Positions 40,120-49,144 of a stretch of DNA of 64,000 nt are shown here, piece by piece. The notes below the pieces were generated by a model. That model ran no database searches, was not told where the DNA came from, and saw nothing but the letters and a program-made list of their open reading frames with translations. Positions within the stretch are counted from its first letter, which is position 1. Every line of letters begins with the position of its first letter. The position numbers were made by a program, and so were the translations under genes. Source of the stretch: an uncultured Methylophilaceae bacterium (GTDB lineage Bacteria > Pseudomonadota > Gammaproteobacteria > Burkholderiales > Methylophilaceae); contig CAILHX010000010.1 in the NCBI GenBank assembly GCA_903834185.1, positions 89,501 through 153,500 of the forward strand, in the 5' to 3' direction.

Positions 40120-40211
40120 CAGCAGTCTTTGCTGCGAATACTTCTGAAAACATTGCAATACATCCAGCTAGATCGCATAATCAAACGTTTAGGCTTTATG
40201 AGGAATATCCA

Positions 40212-40412
40212 ATGCTAGCCAAGTTGTTCGTTATTGCTGTTTTAATACTTATACTGGGAAGTCTTTTTTCCGGGCTTTTCTACTTGTTCAAGGACAAAGG
40301 CCACGGAGACAGAACAGTCAAGGCGCTCTCGCTACGCATCTCGCTTTCCATCTTTTTGTTTATTTTACTGATAATAGGCTATCAATTTAACTTGATAGGA
40401 CATGGACTGTAA
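40212..40412 (+). CDS. DUF2909 twin transmembrane protein
   Basis: Protein of 66 residues made of two membrane helices (LFVIAVLILILGSLFSGLFYL and LSIFLFILLIIGYQF) joined by a short charged loop KDKGHGDRTVKALSLR. The ATG at 40212 begins right before the first helix. It is on the opposite strand in the middle of the oxidase cluster, the usual place and form of DUF2909 in beta-proteobacteria. Its function is unknown; a link to the oxidase is inferred from place only. Confidence 0.85.
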   Translation: MLAKLFVIAVLILILGSLFSGLFYLFKDKGHGDRTVKALSLRISLSIFLFILLIIGYQFNLIGHGL

Positions 40413-40443
40413 CCGCGATTTAATGCGATTTAAGCTGGATTTG

Positions 40444-40474
40444 AAATAGGCGACGCCAAAAACGTCGCCTATTT
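40444..40474. terminator. Bidirectional hairpin terminator between DUF2909 gene and coxC
   Basis: Perfect 12-base arms AAATAGGCGACG (40444-40455) and CGTCGCCTATTT (40463-40474) with a seven-base loop. Each arm begins or ends with A/T runs, so it can end transcription coming from either side of these convergent genes. Confidence 0.85.
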
Positions 40475-40481
40475 TATTGCC

Positions 40482-41357
40482 TTATAGCCAGTAAACCAAA
40501 ACAAACAACAAAAGCCAGACGACGTCCACAAAGTGCCAGTACCATGCCACACCTTCAAAAGCAAAGTGGTGGTTAGGCTTGAAGTGACCGTTAATACTAC
40601 GCAGCAGAATCACGGTTAGCATGATGGTTCCCAGCAACACATGGAAACCATGGAAGCCAGTGAGCATGAAGAAGGTTGCGCCGTAAGCCCCTGTTCCCAG
40701 CGTCAAGCCCATTTCTGTATACGCATGATGATACTCATATGCTTGACATAGCAGGAATGAAATACCCAATACAACGGTCATGAACAATCCAAGAATCAAT
40801 TGCCGACGGTTATCTTTTACCAGCCCCCAATGAGCCCAGGTAACGGTCAGTCCGGAAGTAAGCAGAATCATTGTATTGATTGCTGGCAAACCTAGCGGTT
40901 TCATAGGCTCGAACTTGGCAACTTCGTACAGTTTGCCAAGAACCATGCCGCCCGGCCCTGCTGATGGCCATATCGCGGTAAAGCCCTTGTATGGAGTCAG
41001 GCTGGGGTCGAAGTGCGCAAGTTCAGGTATGCCGATATTCCTGACGAAGAATAACGCTCCGAAAAAGGCCGCAAAGAATGCGACTTCCGACGAAATAAAT
41101 ACAATCATTGCAATACGAAATGATTTGTCCTCCCATTCACGATATTGGCCACTTTCGCTTTCGCCTATAACTTTGCCAAACCATCCGAACAGCACGTACA
41201 GTACGCACAAAAATCCAAGGAACATCATCCAAACGCCAGGCGCAAAATTGTTCATTTTGAAAACAAACCCGGATGTCAGCAACAACAATCCGCTAGACAA
41301 AATGAATGGATACGGGCTCGGATTGGGCACGTAGTAATGTTGTGTTTCGGTCGCCAT
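40482..41357 (-). CDS. coxC: Cytochrome c oxidase subunit III
   Basis: Seven-helix subunit of 291 residues of the aa3-type oxidase, without cofactors. Signatures: FISSEVAFFAAFFGALFF, LLTSGLTVTWAHW, YEYHHAYTEMGLTLGTGAYGATFFMLTGFHGFHVLLGTIML (in part) and YWHFVDVVWLLLFVLVYW at the C terminus. The ATG at 41357 has GAGGGAG six bases upstream. It follows ctaG by 77 bases. Confidence 0.95.
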   Translation of the reverse strand: MATETQHYYVPNPSPYPFILSSGLLLLTSGFVFKMNNFAPGVWMMFLGFLCVLYVLFGWFGKVIGESESGQYREWEDKSFRIAMIVFISSEVAFFAAFFGALFFVRNIGIPELAHFDPSLTPYKGFTAIWPSAGPGGMVLGKLYEVAKFEPMKPLGLPAINTMILLTSGLTVTWAHWGLVKDNRRQLILGLFMTVVLGISFLLCQAYEYHHAYTEMGLTLGTGAYGATFFMLTGFHGFHVLLGTIMLTVILLRSINGHFKPNHHFAFEGVAWYWHFVDVVWLLLFVLVYWL

Positions 41358-41434
41358 ACTCAACTCCCTCTTTGGTATATTTTAATTGCTGTTCCTTTTT
41401 ACAGAAACATTTCCTAACCTTACTGGTTACTTCT

Positions 41435-41977
41435 TTACTGCTTTGTTACATTAAAAAAAGCATACGATAACGTGATCGTTTTAATCCCGACCGGCAATTC
41501 CGGACTGATGTAAAACGTCAGTGGCATCACCCTTGATTCTCCAGCCTTCAAGTCTTGATGCCGAAAACAGAAACACTCAATCTTGCGAAAGTATTGCGCG
41601 GCCTGACCAGGTGTTATGCTGGGTATTGCCTGCCCGGTGGAGTCCTGATCCGTGATATTTTTAGCAACATACTTTGCCAGTTCCAACTGCCCCGGATGAA
41701 CCACCATACTGCTCTGCATGGGTGCAAATTCCCACGACAACCCCGACATCACGTTGCTGGTGAACTCTATCTTGACCCAGCGTGTGTTGTCGACCTTTAA
41801 TGACTTTTCGACAAGTTCTGCAGAGTTCTTGGTTTTCCCATTAAAACCTGTGACATCACACAAAACGTTGTAAAGCGGCACCATTGCTATTGCAAAAAGT
41901 ACCGACCCCAACAACATCAGCACCAACTTGAAAATCAGCCTTTTATTAGCCGCATTCCTATCTGAATCCGAAGTCAC
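41435..41977 (-). CDS. ctaG: Cytochrome oxidase assembly protein CtaG (COX11)
   Basis: Copper chaperone of 180 residues for the CuB site of subunit I. One N-terminal helix (LVLMLLGSVLFAIAMVPLYNVLCDVTGFNGKT in part) and the copper-binding Cys pair in KIECFCFRHQDL. The GTG at 41977 is supported by its four-base overlap with the stop of the upstream small gene (GTGA). Confidence 0.94.
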   Translation of the reverse strand: MTSDSDRNAANKRLIFKLVLMLLGSVLFAIAMVPLYNVLCDVTGFNGKTKNSAELVEKSLKVDNTRWVKIEFTSNVMSGLSWEFAPMQSSMVVHPGQLELAKYVAKNITDQDSTGQAIPSITPGQAAQYFRKIECFCFRHQDLKAGESRVMPLTFYISPELPVGIKTITLSYAFFNVTKQ

Positions 41978-42096
41978 CGCAAAACCACCAGAATCGCGGA
42001 AACATACCAAACAAATACCAGCACGCCAATGATCAAAGCCAATTTCTTATTGGATATTTTATTTTCCTGCTGCTCTTTCACTTGGTTAAATTGCAT
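41974..42096 (-). CDS. Cytochrome oxidase small assembly protein (40 residues)
   Basis: A gene of 40 codons between coxA and ctaG. It starts at the ATG 42096 and reads MQFNQVKEQQENKISNKKLA, then a single membrane helix LALIIGVLVFVWYVSAILVV ending in LR. Position, size and topology match the small oxidase assembly protein that sits before ctaG in beta-proteobacteria. Its stop overlaps the ctaG start by four bases, which strongly supports translation. Confidence 0.82.
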   Translation of the reverse strand: MQFNQVKEQQENKISNKKLALIIGVLVFVWYVSAILVVLR

Positions 42097-42114
42097 TAAT
42101 AGTATTTCTGGATC

Positions 42115-42138
42115 GGGTGGGGAAAGCATTCCCCACCC
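42115..42138. promoter_or_regulatory. Perfect hairpin between coxA and the small assembly gene
   Basis: Ten-base arms GGGTGGGGAA (42115-42124) and TTCCCCACCC (42129-42138) around a four-base loop. On the transcribed strand it follows the coxA stop by nine bases but has no T-run after it, so it looks more like an mRNA-stabilising or partial-termination stem than a full terminator. It could keep coxBA expressed above the assembly genes. Confidence 0.65.
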
Positions 42139-42147
42139 TGCCTTAAA

Positions 42148-43755
42148 TTACTTCACCACCGGCTGTTCAGTGAAGCTGTGGTATGGAGGTGGTGATGGCA
42201 ATGTCCACTCCAGACCCTGAGCACCTTCCCATGGATTGTCTTTGGCTTTCTCGCCTTTACCGCGCACACAAGACACAATGTTGTATACCAGAATAAGCTG
42301 CGATAGACCCAGTATGAAAGCAGCAATCGATGAAATCATGTTGAATTCAGCAAATTGCAATGCGTAGTCAGGAATACGGCGCGGCATACCAGCCAACCCG
42401 AGGAAAAACTGAGGGATAAACGTCATATTGAAAGCAATGGCGGTCATCCAGAAATGCAACTTGCCCAATTTTTCGCTATACATATAGCCTGTCATTTTGG
42501 GCAGCCAGAAGTAAACGCCCGCCATGATGCCCATAATGCCGCCAGCGAACAGCGTGTAATGGAAATGGGCCACAACGAAGTAGGAGTGGTGATACTGCGC
42601 GTCGGCTGCAACGTCTGCCAGCACCAGTCCGGTCAATCCGCCAATGCCGAACAGTATGATCCAGCCTGTAGCGAACAGCATCGGGGTCTCAAAACTCATG
42701 GAACCCTTCCACATGGTCGCAATCCAGCAGAAAAACAACACGGCCAGAGGCAACGAAATGGACATGGTGCTATACATGAAGTAGAGCAGTGCCGGAACCG
42801 GCATCCCTACAGTAAAGAAGTGGTGAGCCCAAACAACGACTGACAGGATACCGATAGCCCAGAATGAATATACCTGAGCCTTGTAGCCATACACCGGCTT
42901 GCGCGAAAACGCGGAAAGAATATGAGGAATAAAACCCCAGACCGGTAATAACAGAATATAGACTTCAGGGTGGCCGAAGAACCAGAACAAATGCTGGAAC
43001 AGGATGGGGTCACCACCGCCAGCCGCATCAAAGAAGTGGGTGCCGAAGTGTCGGTCTGTCAGCAACATGGTAACTGCGCCTGCCAGCACGGGAATTGTTG
43101 CGATCAGCAGAAATGCTGTGATCAGCCAGCCCCAGGCAAACAATGGCATCTTGAACAGCGTCATGCCGGGTGCACGCATGTTAAAGATCGTCACGATGAT
43201 ATTGATGGAGCCGAGCACTGAAGAAATACCCAACAAGTGCACAGAGAAAATCGCAAAGTCAACACCGATGCCACCTTGAACTGATAGCGGTGCGTATAGT
43301 GTCCAGCCCGTTGCCACGGCTCCATCGCCTATCCCGAACAGGGCAAGCGTGAACGGTGCCGTCAACAAGATAGCGGCTGGCGGCAATAGCCAGAAACCCC
43401 AGTTGTTCAAGCGTGGAAGCGCCATGTCAGGCGCACCCAGCTGCAACGGGAGCATCCAGTTGGCAAAACCTGTTGCTGCTGGCATCAATGCAGCAAAAAT
43501 CATGACCAGAGCGTGTACGCCGATCAATTGATTGAAGAACTCCGGCTTCATCAATTGCAGACCGGGTTTGAACAGTTCTGCACGAACCCCCAGAATCATT
43601 GTTCCTCCAACCAGAAACATGACAAGCGCAAAGGTCAGGTACATCGTCCCGATGTCCTTGTGATTTGTAGTTGTCAGCCAACGCATCACACCTGACGGGG
43701 CGTGATGATCATGGTGACTATGATCATGAGTAGCTGTAGTTGTAGCTGTTGACAT
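42148..43755 (-). CDS. coxA: Cytochrome c oxidase subunit I
   Basis: Catalytic subunit of 535 residues with 12 membrane helices, haem a and the haem a3-CuB centre. The CuB His and cross-linked Tyr are in FGHPEVYILLLPVWG, two more CuB His in WAHHFFTVGM, and the haem His pair in VVAHFHYTLFAGG. The N terminus is His-rich (HDHSHHDHHAP). GGAGAAAG lies just upstream of the ATG. 39 bases separate it from coxB. Confidence 0.97.
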   Translation of the reverse strand: MSTATTTATHDHSHHDHHAPSGVMRWLTTTNHKDIGTMYLTFALVMFLVGGTMILGVRAELFKPGLQLMKPEFFNQLIGVHALVMIFAALMPAATGFANWMLPLQLGAPDMALPRLNNWGFWLLPPAAILLTAPFTLALFGIGDGAVATGWTLYAPLSVQGGIGVDFAIFSVHLLGISSVLGSINIIVTIFNMRAPGMTLFKMPLFAWGWLITAFLLIATIPVLAGAVTMLLTDRHFGTHFFDAAGGGDPILFQHLFWFFGHPEVYILLLPVWGFIPHILSAFSRKPVYGYKAQVYSFWAIGILSVVVWAHHFFTVGMPVPALLYFMYSTMSISLPLAVLFFCWIATMWKGSMSFETPMLFATGWIILFGIGGLTGLVLADVAADAQYHHSYFVVAHFHYTLFAGGIMGIMAGVYFWLPKMTGYMYSEKLGKLHFWMTAIAFNMTFIPQFFLGLAGMPRRIPDYALQFAEFNMISSIAAFILGLSQLILVYNIVSCVRGKGEKAKDNPWEGAQGLEWTLPSPPPYHSFTEQPVVK

Positions 43756-43794
43756 TTACTTTCTCCTTAATGAATACCAAACCAAACAACCTGA

Positions 43795-44964
43795 TTAACG
43801 CAAAGCCTTAACTTGCGCAGGCTGAAGCATATCGCCCATTGTGTTGCCAAATGAATTTCGCTCGTAAGTTACTACCGAGGCAATATCCACATCGTTCAAC
43901 AACGCCTTCCAGGCTGGCATGACATTCTTGCCATTAAGCACGCGGTCCAGATGGCTGTTGGCAATCAACTTGCCATCCTTATCAAAGATAGGCCCGTTGA
44001 TAACCTTGCTGCCTGCCAATGGCGGGAATGCAGGTGGAACACCTTTACCATCGAGCTGATGGCAAACGGCGCAATTCTTTTCATAAACTTCCTTGCCATG
44101 CGAGATCAGATCTTCCTTGGACCAAGTTTTATCCGCTCCGGCTGAAGCAGTAGCCAACTCTGCCCTTTTCGCATCGGCCCATTTCTTGAACTCATCTTCA
44201 GACACTGCGTTTACAACCACCGGCATGAAGCCATGGCCTTTCCCGCACAATTCCTTACATTGCCCACGATAAGTTCCTGGCTGCTCAATCTTCACCCATG
44301 TTTCGCGCAGAAAACCGGGGATCGCATCGCGTGCGACACCAAATTGCGGCACCCACCAAGTATGAATGACGTCATTTGAAGTCAGGATCACACGCACCTT
44401 CTTGTTGACCGGCAATATCACAGGCTCATCGACTTCCAGCAGATAATGCTCGCCCTTGGGGGCCTTGTTATCAATCTGGTCTTGCGGCGTTGCCAGATTG
44501 CTCACGAACTTGATCCCTTTGGCATAACCATCCATGTATTCATATTGCCAGCGCCATTGCATACCAGTGACCTTGAGTACCATGTCTGCGCCGTTTTTGG
44601 TGTCTTCCATCATGACAACACTGTGATACGCAGGAATCCCCATCAGGATAAAGTCGATATAAAGTAGCAATGCAAACGGCGCAAGAGTCCAAATTACCTG
44701 CTTGGCGGTGCTTGGACCAGTAAAGGTTGCCGCCTTGAAGCCTTTGTCCTTGCGATGATTGAAAATCGAAAAAATCATGATACCGAGAACAACAAAGAAT
44801 ATGATCATCGCAATGATCATAAATTTGTTATGCACATGCAGCGTATCAGTTGCTATCGGGGTTGCTGGCGTTGGGAAATTCCATGAATAGTTAGCCCAGG
44901 CCATCACCGACCAAAGCCCCATCGCCAAGCTCATCACCGCTATCCGCAACCTCTTACCAACCAT
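43795..44964 (-). CDS. coxB: Cytochrome c oxidase subunit II with fused cytochrome c domain
   Basis: Subunit of 389 residues with a signal peptide, two membrane helices, a cupredoxin domain with the CuA site (CKELCGKGHGFMPVVV), and a C-terminal cytochrome c domain from about residue 290, with haem-binding CAVCH near residue 298 and a likely axial Met in NVMPAW. The fused domain makes it a caa3-like subunit. The ATG at 44964 is chosen because GAGGGAG lies six bases upstream; the TTG at 44979 overlaps that site. Confidence 0.95.
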   Translation of the reverse strand: MVGKRLRIAVMSLAMGLWSVMAWANYSWNFPTPATPIATDTLHVHNKFMIIAMIIFFVVLGIMIFSIFNHRKDKGFKAATFTGPSTAKQVIWTLAPFALLLYIDFILMGIPAYHSVVMMEDTKNGADMVLKVTGMQWRWQYEYMDGYAKGIKFVSNLATPQDQIDNKAPKGEHYLLEVDEPVILPVNKKVRVILTSNDVIHTWWVPQFGVARDAIPGFLRETWVKIEQPGTYRGQCKELCGKGHGFMPVVVNAVSEDEFKKWADAKRAELATASAGADKTWSKEDLISHGKEVYEKNCAVCHQLDGKGVPPAFPPLAGSKVINGPIFDKDGKLIANSHLDRVLNGKNVMPAWKALLNDVDIASVVTYERNSFGNTMGDMLQPAQVKALR

Positions 44965-44989
44965 AACAATCTCCCTCAATACTTGTTAA

Positions 44990-45439
44990 TTATCTGTACG
45001 ACGTGCCCGTCATACTTTTCAGTTCCCGCGCCAATACAAACCGCTGCTCTTCACTCATGTAACGACCGAATTCAATTTCCTTGTCGTGCGAACGCAACCT
45101 CAATTCTTGCTTATTATGGGATACGGCCATGATGACCCGGACCCAATAACGGCTGAATTCAATTCGCTCCGTTTTCCTGAGAATTCTTCGCTCCACTACC
45201 AGGCAGTCACCGCCCACCCAGATGCTCTCGTAATCTTCCGCAGTGTAGTTTACATAGTAAAAAGCAACTGCCAAAGCCAGCAACTCAAGCCCAGCGAAAG
45301 GCATTACCATCCATGCTCCAACCAGACTAAAACCACCCGCCACCAAACATATGAGTAGCACGATTGCAACAAAAAAACGTCGCTGCTGATGCTCTGAAAA
45401 AGAACAGTAAGGCCTTGATATCAGATTAAAATCAGACAT
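44990..45439 (-). CDS. DUF2244 membrane protein
   Basis: Protein of 149 residues with two membrane helices (FVAIVLLICLVAGGFSLVGAW and MPFAGLELLALAVAFYYV) and a C-terminal domain with YESIWVGGDCLVVERR, FSRYWVRV and LRSHDKEIEFGRYMSEEQR, as in DUF2244. It precedes coxB on the same strand by 25 bases and is often found at the head of cox operons, so it likely shares the promoter. Function unknown. Confidence 0.85.
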   Translation of the reverse strand: MSDFNLISRPYCSFSEHQQRRFFVAIVLLICLVAGGFSLVGAWMVMPFAGLELLALAVAFYYVNYTAEDYESIWVGGDCLVVERRILRKTERIEFSRYWVRVIMAVSHNKQELRLRSHDKEIEFGRYMSEEQRFVLARELKSMTGTSYR

Positions 45440-45723
45440 AAAAACACCCCCCACCTCTTGCGAACCCAACGAGCGCATACTCCTGCCGCATACTCCTCTG
45501 AAGCCGTGATTGCTTTGACCTTCATCAATCAGCAGCAGTTCAAATCAACGTAGAGTAAGACAAAATGCCGCACCCGCCGAAAGATAGCATTATTCAATTG
45601 GCAGTTCAAGCCAATTTATAACCCGGAAACAATTCCGCACAGCAATACAAGCCTTCCTGTCGGCAACCATCAAGGTTACAATTCTCTTTTCTTAAACAAG
45701 AACAGCTTCTGGAGAATAGAGCG
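45440..45723. other. Intergenic divergent region upstream of the cox locus and ilvE
   Basis: A 284-base gap between the DUF2244/coxB operon and ilvE. It must hold the promoters of both. GGAGAATAGAGCG before the ilvE ATG includes a ribosome-binding site, and TACAAT near 45676 could be a -10 box for ilvE, with only a poor -35. I see no RNA gene, repeat or further coding frame. Confidence 0.5.
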
Positions 45724-46644
45724 ATGTCAATGGCTGACCGAGACGGTCTAATCTGGTATGACGGCAAAATGGTGCCTTGGCGGGAAGCCACGACGCACGT
45801 GCTCACGCACACTCTGCACTACGGTATGGGCGTGTTCGAAGGCGTACGCGCTTACAAGACGGATAAAGGTACCGCCATTTTCCGTTTATCGGAACACACA
45901 GACCGCCTGCTGCGTTCCGCACATATTCTGGGCATGAGAATACCTTACGACAAAGCCACGCTGGTAGAAGCGCAGAAGGCCGCAGTGCGTGAAAACAAGC
46001 TGGAAGCCGGCTATATGCGCCCGATGGCATTCTATGGCGCCGAAGCGATGGGCATCGCAGCCAAGACACTATCAGTACATGTGATTGTGGCCGCCTGGAC
46101 ATGGGGCGCTTACCTGGGCAAAGAAGCGCTGGAAAGCGGCATCAGAGTCAAGACTTCGTCTTTCGCCCGTCACCACGTCAACATCACCATGTGCAAGGCC
46201 AAGGCCAATGGTAACTATATGAACAGTATACTGGCACATCAGGAAGCTGCTCAGGATGGTTACGACGAAGCCCTGCTGCTGGACGTGGATGGATTTGTGG
46301 CGGAAGGTTCCGGTGAAAATGTCTTTATCGTACGCAACGGCAAGCTGTACACGCCGGATCTGACCAGCGCGCTGGAAGGCATCACCCGAGACACCATTAT
46401 CAGCCTGGCAGGTGAGATCGGCATCCAGGTGATCGAAAAGCGTATCACCCGCGATGAAGTATACTGTGCCGACGAAGCCTTCTTTACCGGCACAGCGGCC
46501 GAAGTTACACCGATACGGGAACTGGATAATCGCGCTATCGGAAAAGGCACACGCGGGCCGATCACGGAAAAACTGCAAGCCATGTTCTTTGATGTAGTGA
46601 CAGGAAAATCCGCGCGCCATCAAAGCTGGTTAACCCTGGTTTAA
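45724..46644 (+). CDS. ilvE: Branched-chain amino acid aminotransferase
   Basis: PLP enzyme of class IV, 306 residues, the last step of valine, leucine and isoleucine synthesis. Signatures: THTLHYGMGVFEGVRAY, SFARHHVNITMCKAKANGNYMNSILA (PLP Lys in KAKANG), EGSGENVFIV and AFFTGTAAEVTPI. ATG with GGAG about eleven bases upstream. Followed by the zinc-finger gene after 44 bases. Confidence 0.96.
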   Translation: MSMADRDGLIWYDGKMVPWREATTHVLTHTLHYGMGVFEGVRAYKTDKGTAIFRLSEHTDRLLRSAHILGMRIPYDKATLVEAQKAAVRENKLEAGYMRPMAFYGAEAMGIAAKTLSVHVIVAAWTWGAYLGKEALESGIRVKTSSFARHHVNITMCKAKANGNYMNSILAHQEAAQDGYDEALLLDVDGFVAEGSGENVFIVRNGKLYTPDLTSALEGITRDTIISLAGEIGIQVIEKRITRDEVYCADEAFFTGTAAEVTPIRELDNRAIGKGTRGPITEKLQAMFFDVVTGKSARHQSWLTLV

Positions 46645-46688
46645 ATAAATCAGGTCAAATTAAACCTAGCCTAAAAACTGGAGACGTC

Positions 46689-46877
46689 ATGTCGCAAGCA
46701 TCCGAGATAGAGATCACCGCCAAAGACCTGCCTCTGCACTGCCCCACCGACGAGGTCGCTCTTTGGTGTTCACACCCGCGCGTATTTCTGGACATCGCAG
46801 ATACCGGACACGCCATGTGCCCTTATTGCGGAACGAAATACAGACTCAAGGCTGGTGAAGTGGTCGGCCACCACTAA
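46689..46877 (+). CDS. CHCC zinc-finger protein (NDUFS6-like)
   Basis: Protein of 62 residues with a CHCC zinc-binding pattern: Cys in ALWCSHPRVFLDI, His in DTGHAMCPYCGTKYRL and the CPYC pair. Related to the complex I accessory subunit NDUFS6. Common after ilvE in beta-proteobacteria. TGGAG lies upstream of the ATG. Its last four bases overlap the 3' end of murI on the other strand. Confidence 0.88.
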   Translation: MSQASEIEITAKDLPLHCPTDEVALWCSHPRVFLDIADTGHAMCPYCGTKYRLKAGEVVGHH

Positions 46878-47647
46878 GCTGACCACTCTCCCCAGATCAG
46901 CTTCAGTACCTCCTCTGCGTCTGCATTCTGACTATTAGACCAGAATGTCACGTCTGACGGTTTGCCGGCTTCTGCCAGTAAATTCTTTTCTTCGAGGCGC
47001 TTTTGTAATTGCCTGGCCACAGCCTGTCCGGTATCAATCAGTGTCACATCACGTCCCGCGATCTCTTCGATCAGAGGCCGAACAAACGGGTAATGGGTAC
47101 AACCGAGCACAATGGTATCCGCCTGCGCTTCCAGCAATGGCTTGAGATAACCTTCAAGTAGATTCCTGACCTGATCAGTCGCCAATTCGCCGCGTTCAAT
47201 ACATTCCACCAGGCCATGACCGGCCTGCGTCACCACCGTCACATTTTTCCCATAACTTTCCAGCAACGCGGCAAATTGTGCACTTTTGAGCGTGCCGGCG
47301 GTTGCCAGTACGCCAATCACGCCGGTTTTTGTGGCGGTAGCGGCGGGCTTGACCGCAGGCTCCATCCCTATGATGGGCAGATCATATTGTTTGCGTAGCG
47401 TTTCAATCGCAGCTGCAGTGGCCGTATTGCATGCCACCACCAGCGCTTTCGCTCCTTGTGCGATCAGGAAATCCGCCAAAGTGATGGCGCGTTCGCGTAT
47501 AAAGTGTTGCGACTTGTTACCGTACGGGGCATGGGAGGAGTCTGCCACGTACAGCAGTGCTTCATGCGGCAACAGGCTGCGGATGTGCCGCAGCACCGAC
47601 AAGCCGCCGATGCCGGAATCAAATACGCCTATGGGGGCATTGCTCAT
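46874..47647 (-). CDS. murI: Glutamate racemase
   Basis: Makes D-glutamate for peptidoglycan; 257 residues. The two catalytic Cys are in VVACNTATAAAI and VLGCTHYPFV; the start APIGVFDSGIGGLSVLR is typical. ATG at 47647. Convergent with the CHCC gene and divergent from the cobalamin adenosyltransferase over 120 bases. Confidence 0.96.
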   Translation of the reverse strand: MSNAPIGVFDSGIGGLSVLRHIRSLLPHEALLYVADSSHAPYGNKSQHFIRERAITLADFLIAQGAKALVVACNTATAAAIETLRKQYDLPIIGMEPAVKPAATATKTGVIGVLATAGTLKSAQFAALLESYGKNVTVVTQAGHGLVECIERGELATDQVRNLLEGYLKPLLEAQADTIVLGCTHYPFVRPLIEEIAGRDVTLIDTGQAVARQLQKRLEEKNLLAEAGKPSDVTFWSNSQNADAEEVLKLIWGEWSA

Positions 47648-47767
47648 GGGCTTGGTGATCGTTAAAAAGTGGCTAGTCTACTACCCGTCCAGGCTGTGAG
47701 CCACAATTTCGCATACATTTAGCATACAATCCCGGCATTCGAATTTCATGCGTAAGGAATCAGCTTC

Positions 47768-48319
47768 ATGGCTAACCGTCTGAGCAAAATCTACACACGC
47801 ACCGGCGACGACGGGAGTACCGGATTGGGCGACGGTTCACGCACCGCAAAAAACAGCCCGCGGGTGGAAGCCATGGGTGATGTGGACGAACTGAATTCCA
47901 TCATCGGTGTATTGCTGATAGAAACCATGCCGGAAGACATACATAGGATACTCATCGCCATCCAGCACGATCTATTCGATTTGGGCGGCGAGTTATGCAT
48001 TCCGGGTTATGTGCTGTTGAAGAGCGAGCGTACCGATTGGCTTGAACAAAGGCTGGACCAGCTGAACGAACATCTATCACCGCTCAAGGAATTCATCCTG
48101 CCCGGCGGCACCCGGGCTGCGGCATTGACGCATCAGGCGCGTACTGTGTGCCGCCGCGCCGAACGCCGCGTGGTGACCTTGACGCAAAGCGAGCATGTCA
48201 CCCCTGCCGTGGTGCAATATATCAACCGCTTGTCGGATTTTCTGTTTGTACTGGCACGCACCTTCAACCGGTTGCAGGGTGAACCCGACGTATTGTGGAA
48301 TCGCCAGCCTGCATCGTAA
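47768..48319 (+). CDS. Cob(I)alamin adenosyltransferase, PduO type
   Basis: ATP-dependent enzyme of 183 residues that makes adenosylcobalamin. Signatures: KIYTRTGDDGSTGLGDGSRTAKNSPRVEAMGDVDELNS (in part), LPGGTRAAALTHQARTVCRRAERRVV and NRLSDFLFVLAR. AAGGA lies nine to thirteen bases before the ATG. No cobalamin riboswitch was recognised upstream. Confidence 0.94.
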   Translation: MANRLSKIYTRTGDDGSTGLGDGSRTAKNSPRVEAMGDVDELNSIIGVLLIETMPEDIHRILIAIQHDLFDLGGELCIPGYVLLKSERTDWLEQRLDQLNEHLSPLKEFILPGGTRAAALTHQARTVCRRAERRVVTLTQSEHVTPAVVQYINRLSDFLFVLARTFNRLQGEPDVLWNRQPAS

Positions 48320-48341
48320 ACATCGGCTTCAATGTAGTGCG

Positions 48342-49061
48342 TTAAAGTGGAAAGAATATAGCCGTAGCCAGACCGTGAGTGACGCGCGTGATGAAACGCT
48401 GTGATTTTTCTTCCAGCGTGACCGCATACAGATCCAAACGTCCGATGATCTTGCCGAACTCTCTTTCAAAACTCAGATTGCGCTCGGTATCGTTGATCTC
48501 ATTGGTCAGCAAGTAAAGCGTACCCGACTCGTCGCGTGCCGTTGATAACTTCCACGCAGCGATTTCCATATTGCGCGCAGCGTTGTACACACTCTGCGGT
48601 TCTATGCTGTCGGTCATATAAAAATCCACTTTCCCTCCATGTGCTTTCACCAGCATGGTTTGCAAGCCTACGATGAAAGGCAGCACTCTATCGCCTTTGT
48701 AAGTTGGGTCAAATGCGAGCTGGATGGCTGCAATACCCTGCTTTTGATTGATTTCCTTGAATTGCCAGCCATGTGACCCATTGAACACCCAGTTCACCAT
48801 TTCTTCCACGCTACTTGAAGTGCTCTTTTTCAGCTCGTGCGGGTTACGTTTGTAGAGCTTGGTCATCAGCAGACGCAAACTGTCGCTGTTTGCCTGCATC
48901 TCCACATCCGCCATGCGGTCAAGATCGGCTTTTCCCAGCTGATTAAGCGTATTGCGACTATCAAGGTGCGGAACTTGCTTGCCATCCATTGATGCTGGCG
49001 TGTCCGTGGCGCAAGCACTGAGTAATGCAAACCCCATGGCAACCAACAGTCGTAAAATCAT
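48342..49061 (-). CDS. Uncharacterised lipoprotein
   Basis: Protein of 239 residues with a lipoprotein signal (MILRLLVAMGFALLSAC, lipobox LSAC) and a mixed alpha/beta mature part without a domain I can name; motifs visible are LRLLMTKLYKRNPHELKK, NWVFNGSHGWQF and LPFIVGLQTMLVKAHGG. The ATG at 49061 is chosen because it begins the signal peptide; the longer frame adds 22 residues. It diverges from the HD-GYP gene across a region with a Fur-like box. Function unknown. Confidence 0.72.
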   Translation of the reverse strand: MILRLLVAMGFALLSACATDTPASMDGKQVPHLDSRNTLNQLGKADLDRMADVEMQANSDSLRLLMTKLYKRNPHELKKSTSSSVEEMVNWVFNGSHGWQFKEINQKQGIAAIQLAFDPTYKGDRVLPFIVGLQTMLVKAHGGKVDFYMTDSIEPQSVYNAARNMEIAAWKLSTARDESGTLYLLTNEINDTERNLSFEREFGKIIGRLDLYAVTLEEKSQRFITRVTHGLATAIFFPL

Positions 49062-49078
49062 TTTGATGATCTCATACA

Positions 49079-49144
49079 CAATAGTTAACCAACATATACG
49101 ATAATGATAACGTTTAATCAATCGCAACTACACTGTAACTATTG
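49079..49144. promoter_or_regulatory. Inverted repeat and Fur-like box in divergent promoter
   Basis: CAATAGTTA (49079-49087) and TAACTATTG (49136-49144) are perfect nine-base inverted copies 48 bases apart, flanking most of the gap between the lipoprotein and HD-GYP genes. Between them, GATAATGATAA (49100-49110) matches the first eleven bases of the 19-base Fur consensus, though the second half is poor (about 14 of 19 in all). Either could be a regulator site; neither is proven. Confidence 0.3.
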
